A DNA stretch of 64,000 nt, from the NCBI RefSeq assembly GCF_000712975.1, contig NZ_JHQL01000004.1, forward strand, positions 430,539 to 494,538, in the 5' to 3' direction. This stretch comes from Vreelandella neptunia. GTDB taxonomy: Bacteria; Pseudomonadota; Gammaproteobacteria; Pseudomonadales; Halomonadaceae. The translations under genes and the position numbers were made by a program. The notes under the pieces were generated by a model, which saw only the letters and a program-made list of their open reading frames with translations, was not told the DNA's origin and made no database searches. Shown in pieces: positions 25,854 to 34,390 of the stretch (position 1 is the stretch's first letter; the number at the start of each line of letters is the position of its first letter).

Positions 25854-26954
25854 ATGACTGAACTAGCGATACATGCTGCCGACCGAGATATCGCTGCCGA
25901 CCTGTGTGAACAGGTGCGCAGCGCCTATGCCGACCGCACACCACTGCGCATAGTAGGTGGCGACACTCGCGCTTTTTATGGCCGACCGGTAGAAGGCAAC
26001 GCCCTCAACATGGCGGCCCATAGCGGTATTGTCTCTTATGACCCGGTAGAACTTGTGGTTACTGTTCGTGCTGGTACGCGTTTAAGCGAACTCAACGCTG
26101 CACTGGCTGAAAAAAATCAAATGCTGGCCTTTGAACCACCCGCATTTAGCGATGCCAGCACCATCGGCGGCGCTGTTGCCACCGGCATGTCTGGCCCACG
26201 CCGCCCATGGGCTGGCGCCGCAAGGGACTTTGTTTTAGGCACACGGGTGATCACCCAGGAAGGTAAACTGCTGCGTTTTGGCGGCGAAGTCATGAAAAAC
26301 GTTGCGGGTTACGACCTGTCACGCTTGATGGCTGGCGCTCAGGGCACCCTAGGTGTACTGGCTGATATTTCCTTTAAAGTACTGCCTATCCCCACCGCCA
26401 ACCACAGCCTGCGCCTTAGCATGGGCCTTGAAGAAGCGCTGGCCAAACTCGCCGAATTAGGACGACAGCCCCTGCCTATTACCGCCGCAGGATGGCACTC
26501 AGGCGAGCTATTTATTCGCCTGGAAGGCGGTGCAAGCTCAGTTAACGCGACCAAAGAGCGCCTGGGCGGTGAGTCACTTTCTAACGACTTCTGGCAGCAA
26601 TTGCGTGACCACCAACACGCCTTCTTTAAGCTGAATGAGGGGCAGGCATTGTGGCGTTTATCACTCCCCCCCAATACGCCACCACTCGCCCTAGAAATTC
26701 CTCAAAGCGATCTTTTTTATGACTGGGGCGGCAGCCAACGATGGGTAAAAACTCATATGACGGCTGACACATTGCGCGCGGCTTGCGAGCAAGCCGGTGG
26801 CCATGCCACCTGTTTCACTCCTTTCGCTCAAGGCGGAGCAGAATCGCCGTTTACTCCGCTCAACCCTGTAGTTGAAAAGTATCATCGCAATCTGAAGGCC
26901 GAGCTGGATGCCTACGGCATTTTCAACCCAGGTCGTCTTTATGCGGCGTTTTAA
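25854..26954 (+). CDS. glcE: Glycolate oxidase FAD-binding subunit GlcE
   Basis: Second flavin-domain subunit of glycolate oxidase, needed for activity together with GlcD and GlcF. It has 366 residues. An N-terminal PCMH-like domain (RIVGGDTRAFYGRPVEG, FSDASTIGGAVATGMSGPRRPWAGAARDFVLG) is followed by a shortened C-terminal cap ending in GIFNPGRLY. The ATG at 25854 is preferred over 25848, because AGGA lies 6 nt before it but abuts the first ATG. It lies between glcD and glcF with short gaps. Confidence 0.94.
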   Translation: MTELAIHAADRDIAADLCEQVRSAYADRTPLRIVGGDTRAFYGRPVEGNALNMAAHSGIVSYDPVELVVTVRAGTRLSELNAALAEKNQMLAFEPPAFSDASTIGGAVATGMSGPRRPWAGAARDFVLGTRVITQEGKLLRFGGEVMKNVAGYDLSRLMAGAQGTLGVLADISFKVLPIPTANHSLRLSMGLEEALAKLAELGRQPLPITAAGWHSGELFIRLEGGASSVNATKERLGGESLSNDFWQQLRDHQHAFFKLNEGQALWRLSLPPNTPPLALEIPQSDLFYDWGGSQRWVKTHMTADTLRAACEQAGGHATCFTPFAQGGAESPFTPLNPVVEKYHRNLKAELDAYGIFNPGRLYAAF

Positions 26955-26968
26955 TCAGGAGAGCTGAC

Positions 26969-28201
26969 ATGCAGACGCACTTTACCGATGCTGACCGCCA
27001 AAAACCGCATATTCAGGAGGCTGAGCGTATTCTACGCACCTGCGTTCACTGCGGCTTCTGTAATGCCACCTGCCCCACCTATCAGCTATTGGGCGACGAG
27101 CGTGATGGCCCTCGTGGGCGCATCTATTTAATGAAAGAGTTACTGGAGAGCCGCGATGACGATGACCAGGTCACTGAAGAAACGCGTCTACATTTAGACC
27201 GCTGCCTTTCCTGCCGCAACTGTGAAACTACCTGCCCATCGGGCGTGGAGTATCACAAACTTTTAGATATCGGCCGTGCAGAAATTGATCGCCGGGTACC
27301 TCGCCCAATGGCTGAACGCGCCCAACGCTATGCGCTACGTAAAATGCTGGTGGACCCTAAGCGCTTCAAAGCACTTCTGACATTAGGGCAAACCTTCAAA
27401 CCTCTGGTGCCTGGCAAACTGCGTAGCAAAATGCCGCCAGCACCAGTAGATGCAGGCCAACGTCCGGATAGCCAGCGCCATCCTCGTAAGGTGTTAATAT
27501 TAGAAGGGTGCGTTCAACCAGGCCTATCTCCGAATACCAATGCAGCGACCGCTCGACTTTTAGATCGGCTCGGCATTAGCGTAACGCCTATCAGCGAAGC
27601 AGGCTGCTGTGGAGCCATTGATTTCCACTTGAATGCCCAGGATGATGGCCGTGCCCGCATGCGGGCTAATATCGATGCTTGGTGGCCACAGATTGAACAA
27701 GGAGCTGAAGCCATTGTTCAAACGGCCAGTGGCTGCGGTGCCTTTGTTAAAGAGTATGGTGACATGCTCAAAGACGACCCAGCCTATGCAGAGAAAGCGC
27801 AAAAAGTAAGTGCGCTAGCGAAAGATATTGTGGAAATCCTGCGTGATGAGCCAGTAGAGAAGCTACAGCTTAAAGAGCATCAACGTCTCGCGTTTCACTG
27901 CCCGTGTACGCTACAACACGCCCAGAAGCTCAATGGTGCAGTTGAAGGCGTACTAAGCAAGCTGGGCTTTTCGCTAACACCAGTGAAAGACGCCCATTTA
28001 TGTTGTGGCTCAGCAGGCACCTATTCGGTGACTCAACCAGAACTTGCTACCCAGCTACGCAACAATAAGCTCGATGCGCTTGAAGCGAGTAATCCTGAGG
28101 TTATCGTTACTGCCAATATTGGCTGCCAAACCCATCTAGCTAGCGCCAATCGCACCCCGGTAAGGCACTGGGTAGAAGTGGTTGATGCCGCTCTGGTATA
28201 A
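26969..28201 (+). CDS. glcF: Glycolate oxidase iron-sulfur subunit GlcF
   Basis: Electron-transfer subunit with two [4Fe-4S] clusters. The motifs CVHCGFCNATCPTY near residue 28 and CLSCRNCETTCPSG near residue 79 are complete. Two C-terminal cysteine-rich CCG-type domains follow (EAGCCGAIDFH and HLCCGSAGTYSV). It has 410 residues. AGGAG precedes the ATG, and the glcE stop is 14 nt upstream. A hairpin separates it from glcG. Confidence 0.95.
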   Translation: MQTHFTDADRQKPHIQEAERILRTCVHCGFCNATCPTYQLLGDERDGPRGRIYLMKELLESRDDDDQVTEETRLHLDRCLSCRNCETTCPSGVEYHKLLDIGRAEIDRRVPRPMAERAQRYALRKMLVDPKRFKALLTLGQTFKPLVPGKLRSKMPPAPVDAGQRPDSQRHPRKVLILEGCVQPGLSPNTNAATARLLDRLGISVTPISEAGCCGAIDFHLNAQDDGRARMRANIDAWWPQIEQGAEAIVQTASGCGAFVKEYGDMLKDDPAYAEKAQKVSALAKDIVEILRDEPVEKLQLKEHQRLAFHCPCTLQHAQKLNGAVEGVLSKLGFSLTPVKDAHLCCGSAGTYSVTQPELATQLRNNKLDALEASNPEVIVTANIGCQTHLASANRTPVRHWVEVVDAALV

Positions 28202-28215
28202 ACACTAATTCACTT

Positions 28216-28260
28216 TGCCGCGCTAATACGCTTTTACAAGCAACACTGGCGCGGCATTTT
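28216..28260 (+). terminator. Hairpin with T-run between glcF and glcG
   Basis: Stem TGCCGCGC/GCGCGGCA encloses a 25-nt loop and is followed by TTTT. It lies 15 bp after glcF and ends close to the glcG ribosome-binding site, so partial termination that lowers glcG expression is plausible. Confidence 0.55.
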
Positions 28261-28287
28261 ACTCCCCTTGATAAAAAGGAAAGATTG

Positions 28288-28689
28288 ATGCAAACCAAAG
28301 CTGTTCTCGGCCAAACCGACGTTATTCAAGTGCTAGATGCTGCTCAAAAAGAAGCCGATAACAACGGATGGCCGGTCACCATTGCCGTAACAGATGATGG
28401 AGGACACTTACTTGCCCTGCGTCGTTTAGATAATGCTGCGCCGTTCAGTGCAGAGGTAGCGACCCAAAAAGCACGCAGTGCAGCGTTAGGTCGTAAAGAA
28501 ACACAAGTTTTTGAAGAGATGATTAACGGCGGCCGTACTGCATTTTTGTCTGCTCCACTACCAGGCCTATTATCAGGTGGCGTTCCTATCATCGTAGATG
28601 GCAACGTCGTAGGTGCTGTCGGCATTTCAGGCGTAAAACCGGATCAGGATGTACAGATCGCCAAAGCAGGTGTAAGCGTTATAGCTTGA
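28288..28689 (+). CDS. glcG: GlcG/HbpS family protein
   Basis: Small protein of 133 residues from the GlcG/HbpS (DUF336) family, commonly found beside glcDEF. It shows the family blocks VTIAVTDDGGHLLALRRLDNA and GGVPIIVDGNVVGAVGISG. Some members bind heme or corrinoids, but the role in glycolate use is not defined. AAGGAAAG precedes the ATG at 28288; a TTG one codon upstream is less likely. A strong bidirectional terminator follows. Confidence 0.9.
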   Translation: MQTKAVLGQTDVIQVLDAAQKEADNNGWPVTIAVTDDGGHLLALRRLDNAAPFSAEVATQKARSAALGRKETQVFEEMINGGRTAFLSAPLPGLLSGGVPIIVDGNVVGAVGISGVKPDQDVQIAKAGVSVIA

Positions 28690-28777
28690 TGCTACCGTGC
28701 AGCCTAATGGCTGCACGTAATGGGCTAAAGGTGCTAATTTATGGGAACTAATTTATAGTTCCTAACTTATACGCAAT

Positions 28778-28808
28778 AAAAAACCCAGATCATTGATCTG
28801 GGTTTTTT
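28778..28808. terminator. Bidirectional Rho-independent terminator
   Basis: A perfect 15-bp inverted repeat (AAAAAACCCAGATCA and its complement) around one base, giving a T-run on both strands. It ends the glc transcript on the plus strand and the tRNA transcript on the minus strand. Confidence 0.9.
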
Positions 28809-28880
28809 GAATTCGTTCGACTGACATAGCAAGTCGATTACTTTTTTACATCAACAAATCTATAACAATAAACACTTAAA

Positions 28881-28957
28881 TGGCGGACCGGACGAGACTC
28901 GAACTCGCGACCTCCGGCGTGACAGGCCGGCATTCTAACCGACTGAACTACCGGTCC
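28881..28957 (-). tRNA. tRNA-Asp (GTC)
   Basis: A 77-nt cloverleaf with the CCA end encoded. The acceptor is GGACCGG pairing with CCGGTCC, the anticodon stem is CCGGC/GCCGG with loop CTGTCAC, and the T-arm has GTTCGAGTC. The anticodon GTC reads Asp codons. It is last of five tRNA genes in the direction of transcription. Confidence 0.98.
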
Positions 28958-29034
28958 ACGTTAAGTGACTTCTTATCTACCATTAAGTTAGCTATCTATA
29001 AGCGGTTCAGAGGCGCTTAAAATATTAAACCAAA

Positions 29035-29110
29035 TGGTGGGTGGTACTGGGTTCGAACCAGTGACCCCCAGCTTGTAAGGCTGGTGCTCTCCCAACTGAG
29101 CTAACCACCC
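29035..29110 (-). tRNA. tRNA-Val (TAC)
   Basis: A 76-nt cloverleaf with encoded CCA. The acceptor is GGGTGGT/ACCACCC and the anticodon stem CCAGC/GCTGG has loop CTTACAA, so the anticodon is TAC. It is identical in sequence, as far as I can compare, to the copy at 29403. Confidence 0.98.
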
Positions 29111-29162
29111 AAGGCACTGCAAGCTTTATGCTTAGCAATGGTACAACTAATGTAAGCTATCG

Positions 29163-29239
29163 TGGCGGACCGGACGAGACTCGAACTCGCGACCTCCGGC
29201 GTGACAGGCCGGCATTCTAACCGACTGAACTACCGGTCC
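29163..29239 (-). tRNA. tRNA-Asp (GTC)
   Basis: Same 77-nt Asp cloverleaf as the gene at 28881, with encoded CCA and anticodon GTC. Confidence 0.98.
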
Positions 29240-29275
29240 GAATAGCGATAACTTATGCACAGTGATAATTGATGA

Positions 29276-29352
29276 TGGCGGACCGGACGAGACTCGAACT
29301 CGCGACCTCCGGCGTGACAGGCCGGCATTCTAACCAACTGAACTACCGGTCC
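29276..29352 (-). tRNA. tRNA-Asp (GTC)
   Basis: Third Asp gene. It differs from the other two by one base in the D-arm (CAGTTGG instead of CAGTCGG), which keeps the arm foldable. CCA is encoded. Confidence 0.98.
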
Positions 29353-29402
29353 ACTTAATGCATCAGTTACTACTGCTTCACGTTCCCAAACGACCAATTA
29401 AA

Positions 29403-29478
29403 TGGTGGGTGGTACTGGGTTCGAACCAGTGACCCCCAGCTTGTAAGGCTGGTGCTCTCCCAACTGAGCTAACCACCC
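29403..29478 (-). tRNA. tRNA-Val (TAC)
   Basis: First tRNA gene in the direction of transcription; the same Val-TAC cloverleaf as at 29035. The presumed promoter lies to its right, before the hydrolase/IS region. Confidence 0.98.
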
Positions 29479-29570
29479 GCTGGTCACGTGGCGCTGCATT
29501 CTACAGAAGCTTAGTAATTTGTCAATACGATGCATTTAAATTTTTGATTTAAACCAGCGTAATGACTTTA

Positions 29571-29714
29571 CTACACAAGCTCTGCAACATCTGCTTGATG
29601 AGCGCGGACGAAGGATGCCGCAAGTAGGGCTGCTTCGTCAATCAAAACCTGCTGATTTAACCCAGAAATACGTCTGGGCTTAAAGTCATGATCCCCATCC
29701 GCCAGCCAAACAAC
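29571..29714 (-). pseudogene. C-terminal fragment of alpha/beta hydrolase split by the IS
   Basis: The 47 codons and stop that belong to the hydrolase beginning at 31929. They encode VVWLADGDHDFKPRRISG, whose DGDHDF contains the catalytic histidine of this hydrolase family. The frame joins the N-terminal part exactly once the IS and one copy of the 9-bp duplication are removed. An open frame continues rightwards into the IS and gives a start, but that is not a real gene. Confidence 0.93.
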
Positions 29715-29735
29715 ATTAATATTCAGACTGCTGAC
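29715..29735. repeat. Target duplication and left inverted repeat of the IS
   Basis: ATTAATATT at 29715-29723 is repeated directly at 31315-31323. Inverted repeat CAGACTGCTGAC at 29724-29735 matches its complement at 31303-31314. One base on each side could instead be counted as part of the inverted repeat, giving 13-bp repeats and a 7-bp duplication. Confidence 0.9.
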
Positions 29736-29739
29736 AAAG

Positions 29740-29763
29740 CCCTGGCCCTTCGGCCAGGGTTTT
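29740..29763 (+). terminator. Inward-facing terminator at the left end of the IS
   Basis: Stem CCCTGGCC/GGCCAGGG with loop CTTC, followed by TTTT. It lies between the left inverted repeat and the transposase start. It would stop transcripts entering from outside, a common way for insertion sequences to limit transposition driven by host promoters. Confidence 0.75.
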
Positions 29764-29799
29764 GCTTTTATAAGCGTATCGTTTTTTGTGGTGGCCGAT

Positions 29800-31271
29800 A
29801 TGCTCAAAGACCCTTCCCCCCAGCAGCACGAACTGGAGATGGTGACGCTCGAAGAACTCGTGCCCTCAAACCATCTACTGCGTCAGATCGAGGCTGCCCT
29901 TGACTTCAGCTTTATCCGCGATCGTGTGCGTCATCTCTACTGCGCTAATAATGGTCGGCCCGCGCTTGATCCCGTGCTGCTTTTTAAGGCCTTGTTTATC
30001 GGCTATCTGTTTGGCATTCGTAGCGAGCGCCAGTTGATGCGCGAGATCCAGGTTAACGTCGCCTACCGCTGGTTCCTCGGCTTGCGCTTGACCGACAAAG
30101 TGCCCGACGCCTCAACCATCAGCCAGAACCGACGCCGCCGCTTCTCCGATAGCACGATCCACCAGGAGATCTTCGATACCATTGTCGAGCAGGCCATCGC
30201 ACAAGGCTTGGTGGGCGGCGAAGTGCTCTATACCGACAGCACGCACCTCAAGGCCAATGCCAACAAGCATCGCTTTGAGCGCCAAGAGGTCGAGACAACG
30301 GCGCGAGACTATCTGGAAGCTCTGGACGTGGCGGTTGAGGAGGACCGCGCCCAACACGGAAAAAAGCCCTGACGCCGCGTGCCAAGGCACCGGCTACCGT
30401 CGAAAAGAAAATCAGCCTCACCGACCCGGATAGCGGCTATATGGTGCGCGATGGCAAGCCGACCGGCTTCTTCTATCTGGATCACCGCACGGTGGACGGC
30501 AAGCACGCCATTATTACCGATACCCATGTTACCCCAGCCAGCGTGCACGATAGCGTGCCTTACTTGGCGCGGCTGGATCATCAGTGCCAGCGCTTCGGGC
30601 TGGACCCCGTCGGTGTCGGCCTCGACGCCGGTTACTTTACGGCGGCGATCTGTCATGGGCTGGAGGAACGCGGCCTGTATGGCGTCATCGGCTACCGCCG
30701 CCCCAGTAAACTCAAGGGTTATCTACCCAAGCGTGCCTTCACGTATGACGCGGCGACTAACACCTATCGGTGCCCAGAGGGGCAGTCGCTGATCTATGCC
30801 ACCACGGATCGCCATGGCTACCGCCACTATCGCAGTGATCCTGAGATCTGTCGCGGTTGCCCTCGGCTGGCGACCTGTACCCGCAACGCCAAGCAGATAA
30901 AAACGGTCACGCGTCACGTCTGGCAGGACGACAAGGATCGGGTGGATGCCCGGCGACTGACGGAGCCGGGCAAGAAGCTCTACAAGCGTCGCAAGGAGAC
31001 GGTGGAGCGCAGCTTCGCCGACGCCAAGCAGTTACACGGGCACCGTTATGCGCGAATGCGAGGCCTGGCGCGCGTCAAAGAGCAGTGCTTGCTGGCCGCT
31101 GCTTGCCAAAACCTCAAGAAAATCGCGCAGGCGCGTTGGCGCCGGCTTTTTTGCACGTTTTTACGTCACCTGAGGGCTCATAGGGCTCGTCAAAAGTCGT
31201 TATACCCGGCGATGAGCAGAGGCCGCGCGATGAGGGTCGTGAGTGAGGCCACGCGTGTATGCCTGCTTTAA
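29800..31271 (+). CDS. IS1182-family transposase, two frames joined by predicted -1 frameshift
   Basis: DDE transposase that moves the insertion sequence. The first frame (29800-30372) encodes the N-terminal DNA-binding region, starting LKDPSPQQHELEMVTLEELVP, and the first catalytic Asp in YTDSTHLKANANK. The second (continuing from 30366 to 31271) encodes the second Asp in GLDAGYF, a cysteine cluster (CPEGQ, CRGCPRLATC) and the catalytic Glu in KETVERSFADAKQLHG. Slipping back one base on A AAA AAG at 30360-30366 gives a continuous protein of about 490 residues, a normal length for the family. GTG codons at 29788 and 29791 are alternative starts. Either the shift is programmed or the element is a frameshifted relic; the signals favour programmed shifting. 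Confidence 0.85.
30360..30394 (+). other. Predicted -1 ribosomal frameshift signal
   Basis: The heptamer A AAA AAG is in the correct phase with the first transposase frame, whose stop TGA lies at 30370. Seven nucleotides downstream a hairpin begins: GCCG, bulged C, GTGC, loop CAAG, GCAC, CGGC (30374-30394). Slippery site, spacer and stem are the standard bacterial IS arrangement. The -1 frame is open across the junction and continues to the end of the transposase. Confidence 0.7.
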
Positions 31272-31302
31272 AAGCAACGAACCCACCAAAATAGGTGGAT
31301 TC

Positions 31303-31323
31303 GTCAGCAGTCTGATTAATATT
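31303..31323. repeat. Right inverted repeat of the IS and target duplication
   Basis: GTCAGCAGTCTG at 31303-31314 is the reverse complement of the left end. ATTAATATT at 31315-31323 is the second copy of the target duplication. Confidence 0.9.
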
Positions 31324-31929
31324 ATTGGGCAAGCTGTAGTCTGAAACATCGCCTACGTCGCCAAAGGGGTCCCGTTCACCTTGTAAAATCTGTACAGGGC
31401 AACCAATAGCAGGAAAGTGCCCTAAACGACGTTTATCTGGTTTTTTAGGCGGATGAAAAGGATAGCCTGCAACAATAACACCTTGGCAATGCACCTGATG
31501 ACCCACCATTTCACTGGCAAATAGTGTCGCAACACGTCCTCCCATCGATTTACCGCCTACCCATAACGGCTGATCGCTTAAAGGCGCGAGCAGTGTGGCC
31601 CATGCAGTGAAGTGAGCTACTGTTTGCTGAATGGGTGGTGGCGGACGACGCTTGCCCTGCTCGTTAATTTGCTGCATGTAAGGAAAATCAATTGCTAAGA
31701 CCTGGATTCCTTGCCTTGCCAGTGTCGCGGCAAATTGCCGCATAAACGCAGAGCAATGACCCGCTCCGGCACCATGAGCAAACAGTATTCGGCCAACCTT
31801 AGGCATACCCAAAACAGTCAGCGGGCCGTGTCCAGCCACCATAAACCGATGCACGGTAGGCTTAGCTAACGCATTATTCAACGCCTCTGGGGATATATCG
31901 ACAAAACCAGAATCCGCGTAATACGACAC
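31324..31929 (-). pseudogene. N-terminal fragment of alpha/beta-family hydrolase split by the IS
   Basis: The first 202 codons of a dienelactone-hydrolase-like protein. The oxyanion region LFAHGAGAGH, the nucleophile elbow GGKSMGG with its serine, and the aspartate segment ILQGERDPFG are present. The catalytic histidine is on the detached fragment at 29571-29714. The intact gene would be 252 residues. It starts with GTG, with AGGAG 6 nt upstream. As it stands, the frame reads through the IS end into unrelated codons before stopping at 31114, so no active enzyme is expected. Confidence 0.93.
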
Positions 31930-32010
31930 GTTTAACTCCTAATAATTCAGCGTTACTTCTATTGGCGTGTTCAGCTTAGGGCGCGGCTGCGATAGAATCT
32001 AGAACGGATC

Positions 32011-32024
32011 TTGACCTGCATCAT
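32011..32024. promoter_or_regulatory. ANR/FNR-box-like site upstream of ccoN
   Basis: TTGACCTGCATCAT matches 8 of 10 defined bases of TTGAT-N4-ATCAA. It lies 83 bp before the ccoN start, a sensible position for activation by the Anr protein encoded at the end of this cluster. Confidence 0.45.
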
Positions 32025-32106
32025 CAAGCGAGTGGTCGCACCCGTGCAAAATGCTAATGCAAAATGCTACGGGTTACCCCCTAACCGCGTTCGATGGGAA
32101 CATGAA

Positions 32107-33534
32107 ATGAGCACAGCACTGGAACACCCGACCTACAACTACAAGGTAGTTCGGCAGTTCGCGATCATGACCGTTGTGTGGGGCATTGTAGGCATGACGT
32201 TAGGCGTCATCCTTGCCTCCCAGCTAGTTTGGCCGCAACTGAATCTTGGCTTACCTTGGACAAGCTTTGGACGTCTTCGTCCGTTACATACTAACGCCGT
32301 TATCTTTGCTTTCGGCGGATCGGCACTATTTGCGACGTCATATTACGTCGTACAGCGTACCTGTCAGACACGTCTGTTCTCTGACAAGCTTGCAGCGTTT
32401 ACCTTCTGGGGATGGCAAGCGGTTATCCTTTCTGCTGTGGTGTCCCTACCATTGGGCTACACCACGACAAAGGAGTACGCTGAACTCGAATGGCCTATCA
32501 ACATTTTGATTGCGGTCGTGTGGATCAGTTACGCGATTGTTTTCTTGATGACGATTAAAAAGCGCACCACGTCACACATCTATGTGGCGAACTGGTTCTT
32601 TGCAGCGTTTATTTTAACCGTTGCAGTACTGCATATCGTTAACAATGCGGCGATTCCGGTCACCCCCATGTACTCCACCTCGATTTATGCGGGTGCAGTC
32701 GATGCCATGGTGCAGTGGTGGTACGGCCATAACGCGGTCGGTTTCTTCCTGACGGCAGGCTTCCTGGGTATGATGTATTACTTCGTGCCAAAACAGGCCG
32801 AACGCCCGATCTACTCCTACCGTCTTTCTATCGTCCACTTCTGGGCGTTAATCATGATTTACATGTGGGCTGGCCCTCACCACCTGCACTACACAGCGCT
32901 GCCTAACTGGGCGCAGTCGCTAGGTATGATCATGTCTATCATTCTTCTGGCACCTTCCTGGGGCGGCATGATTAACGGCATGATGACGCTATCCGGGGCT
33001 TGGCATAAGCTTCGCACCGATCCTACCCTGCGTTTCTTGGTTGTCGCACTTTCGTTCTACGGCATGTCGACCTTCGAAGGTCCGATGATGGCGATCAAGA
33101 CCGTCAACGCGCTATCGCATTATACCGACTGGACCATTGGTCACGTACACTCGGGTGCACTTGGCTGGGTAGCCATGATTACGATCGGGTCTATGTACCA
33201 CCTGATCCCGCGCTTATTTGGGCGTACTGAAATGCACTCGGTCAACTTAATTGCCGTGCATTTCTGGCTAGCTACTATTGGCACTGTGCTGTACATCGCC
33301 GCTATGTGGGTTAATGGCATTATGCAGGGCTTAATGTGGCGCGCAATCAACGCTGACGGCACATTAATGTATACCTTCGTTGAGTCTGTCGAAGCTAGCG
33401 GCCCAGGCTACTTTGTTCGCCTCATAGGCGGCCTGTTCTGGGTTGTCGGCATGCTAATCATGGCATACAACGTTTACATGACCGTCAAGCGTCGCGAAAC
33501 GATTAGCAGCTATTCAGCGCCACAGGCCGCTTAA
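32107..33534 (+). CDS. ccoN: cbb3-type cytochrome c oxidase subunit I
   Basis: Catalytic heme-copper subunit of the high-affinity cbb3 oxidase, which reduces oxygen to water in the inner membrane. It has 475 residues with 12 transmembrane segments. Heme and copper ligand histidines are visible in [37 protein letters not shown] and [15 protein letters not shown]. The in-frame upstream extension from 32011 is rejected, because the family starts at [19 protein letters not shown] sequence. It is first of ccoNOQP. Confidence 0.96.
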   Translation: MSTALEHPTYNYKVVRQFAIMTVVWGIVGMTLGVILASQLVWPQLNLGLPWTSFGRLRPLHTNAVIFAFGGSALFATSYYVVQRTCQTRLFSDKLAAFTFWGWQAVILSAVVSLPLGYTTTKEYAELEWPINILIAVVWISYAIVFLMTIKKRTTSHIYVANWFFAAFILTVAVLHIVNNAAIPVTPMYSTSIYAGAVDAMVQWWYGHNAVGFFLTAGFLGMMYYFVPKQAERPIYSYRLSIVHFWALIMIYMWAGPHHLHYTALPNWAQSLGMIMSIILLAPSWGGMINGMMTLSGAWHKLRTDPTLRFLVVALSFYGMSTFEGPMMAIKTVNALSHYTDWTIGHVHSGALGWVAMITIGSMYHLIPRLFGRTEMHSVNLIAVHFWLATIGTVLYIAAMWVNGIMQGLMWRAINADGTLMYTFVESVEASGPGYFVRLIGGLFWVVGMLIMAYNVYMTVKRRETISSYSAPQAA

Positions 33535-33553
33535 ACCGGGGAAGTTGAGACCA

Positions 33554-34162
33554 ATGAAACACGAGATTGTCGAAAAGAACGTTGGCCTGCTCGCCGTGTT
33601 GATCCTGGTTGCGATCAGCTTTGGCGGCTTGGCCGAAGTGGTGCCGCTGTTCTTTCAAAAGCAAACAACAGAGCCAGTTGAGGGGCTACGCCCCTTAAGC
33701 GCACTGGAGTTGGAAGGACGTGACATTTATCGCCGTGAAGGTTGCGTAGGCTGCCACTCACAAATGGTTCGCCCCTTCCGCGCAGAAACTGAACGCTATG
33801 GCCACTATAACGTAGCCGGCGAGCAAGTTTATGAGCATAACTTCCTATGGGGTTCTAAGCGCACCGGGCCTGACCTTGCTCGCGTGGGAGGACGTTATAG
33901 TGATGACTGGCACCGCGCGCACATGTATAACCCCCGCGATGTGGTACCTGAGTCGGTCATGCCTGCTTATCCTTGGCTATTTGAAAACACTCTGGATGGC
34001 GAATCTACACCGGCAAAAATGCGCACCCTACAACAGCTAGGGGTGCCCTATGACGATGAAGATATCGCCACTGCGACAGAAGACGTTCGCGGCACCCAGG
34101 AAATCACTGCACTGGTGGCCTATCTGCAGCAGCTAGGAACCGTGCTCGAGGGCACTCGTTAA
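33554..34162 (+). CDS. ccoO: cbb3-type cytochrome c oxidase subunit II (cytochrome c)
   Basis: Membrane-anchored monoheme cytochrome c subunit, 202 residues. There is one N-terminal transmembrane helix, then the heme-binding motif CVGCH at residues 64-68 in [19 protein letters not shown] context. The C-terminal region carries [12 protein letters not shown], which includes the axial methionine. GGGGAAG lies upstream, and an in-frame TTG at 33545 is disregarded. It is 19 bp after ccoN. Confidence 0.96.
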   Translation: MKHEIVEKNVGLLAVLILVAISFGGLAEVVPLFFQKQTTEPVEGLRPLSALELEGRDIYRREGCVGCHSQMVRPFRAETERYGHYNVAGEQVYEHNFLWGSKRTGPDLARVGGRYSDDWHRAHMYNPRDVVPESVMPAYPWLFENTLDGESTPAKMRTLQQLGVPYDDEDIATATEDVRGTQEITALVAYLQQLGTVLEGTR

Positions 34163-34165
34163 GCT

Positions 34166-34390
34166 ATGGATACGGGAACTTTCCGCGGTCTTATCACGCT
34201 GTTTTTGATCGTCGCTTTTATTGGCATTTTTATATGGGCCTACTCAAAGCGACGCAAACCAGACTTCGAAGAAGCGGCTAACCTGCCCTTCGCCGATGAA
34301 GATGATGATAAGCAACCGACCCGTGATAAGCATGCTTCGACTAAACACGAAGTGGATTCCCGCCACGACAGGGGAGATAAAAATACATGA
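34166..34390 (+). CDS. ccoQ: cbb3-type oxidase subunit CcoQ
   Basis: Small assembly/stability subunit of 74 residues. It has one N-terminal transmembrane helix (LITLFLIVAFIGIFIWAYSKRRK) and an acidic, charged tail. It lies 3 bp after ccoO and overlaps ccoP by 4 bp (ATGA). Confidence 0.92.
   Translation: MDTGTFRGLITLFLIVAFIGIFIWAYSKRRKPDFEEAANLPFADEDDDKQPTRDKHASTKHEVDSRHDRGDKNT

Larger units (their letters stand above)
29724..31314 (+). mobile_element. IS1182-family insertion sequence, 1591 bp
   Basis: A complete insertion sequence bounded by 12-bp perfect inverted repeats CAGACTGCTGAC/GTCAGCAGTCTG and flanked by a 9-bp direct repeat ATTAATATT. It carries one DDE transposase in two frames, with a hairpin near the left end. 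It interrupts an alpha/beta hydrolase gene. Because the target duplication is perfect and the host frame is intact on both sides, insertion looks recent. The family is assigned from the transposase. Confidence 0.95.

Noticed and set aside
29571..29807. A 78-codon minus-strand frame with its own start
   Set aside because: Its first 31 codons are IS sequence, including the TSD/inverted-repeat zone; only the last 47 belong to the disrupted hydrolase, so it is not an independent gene.
31114..31323. C-terminal extension of the hydrolase N-fragment into the IS
   Set aside because: These codons are the antisense of the transposase end and are only a read-through tail of the disrupted gene.
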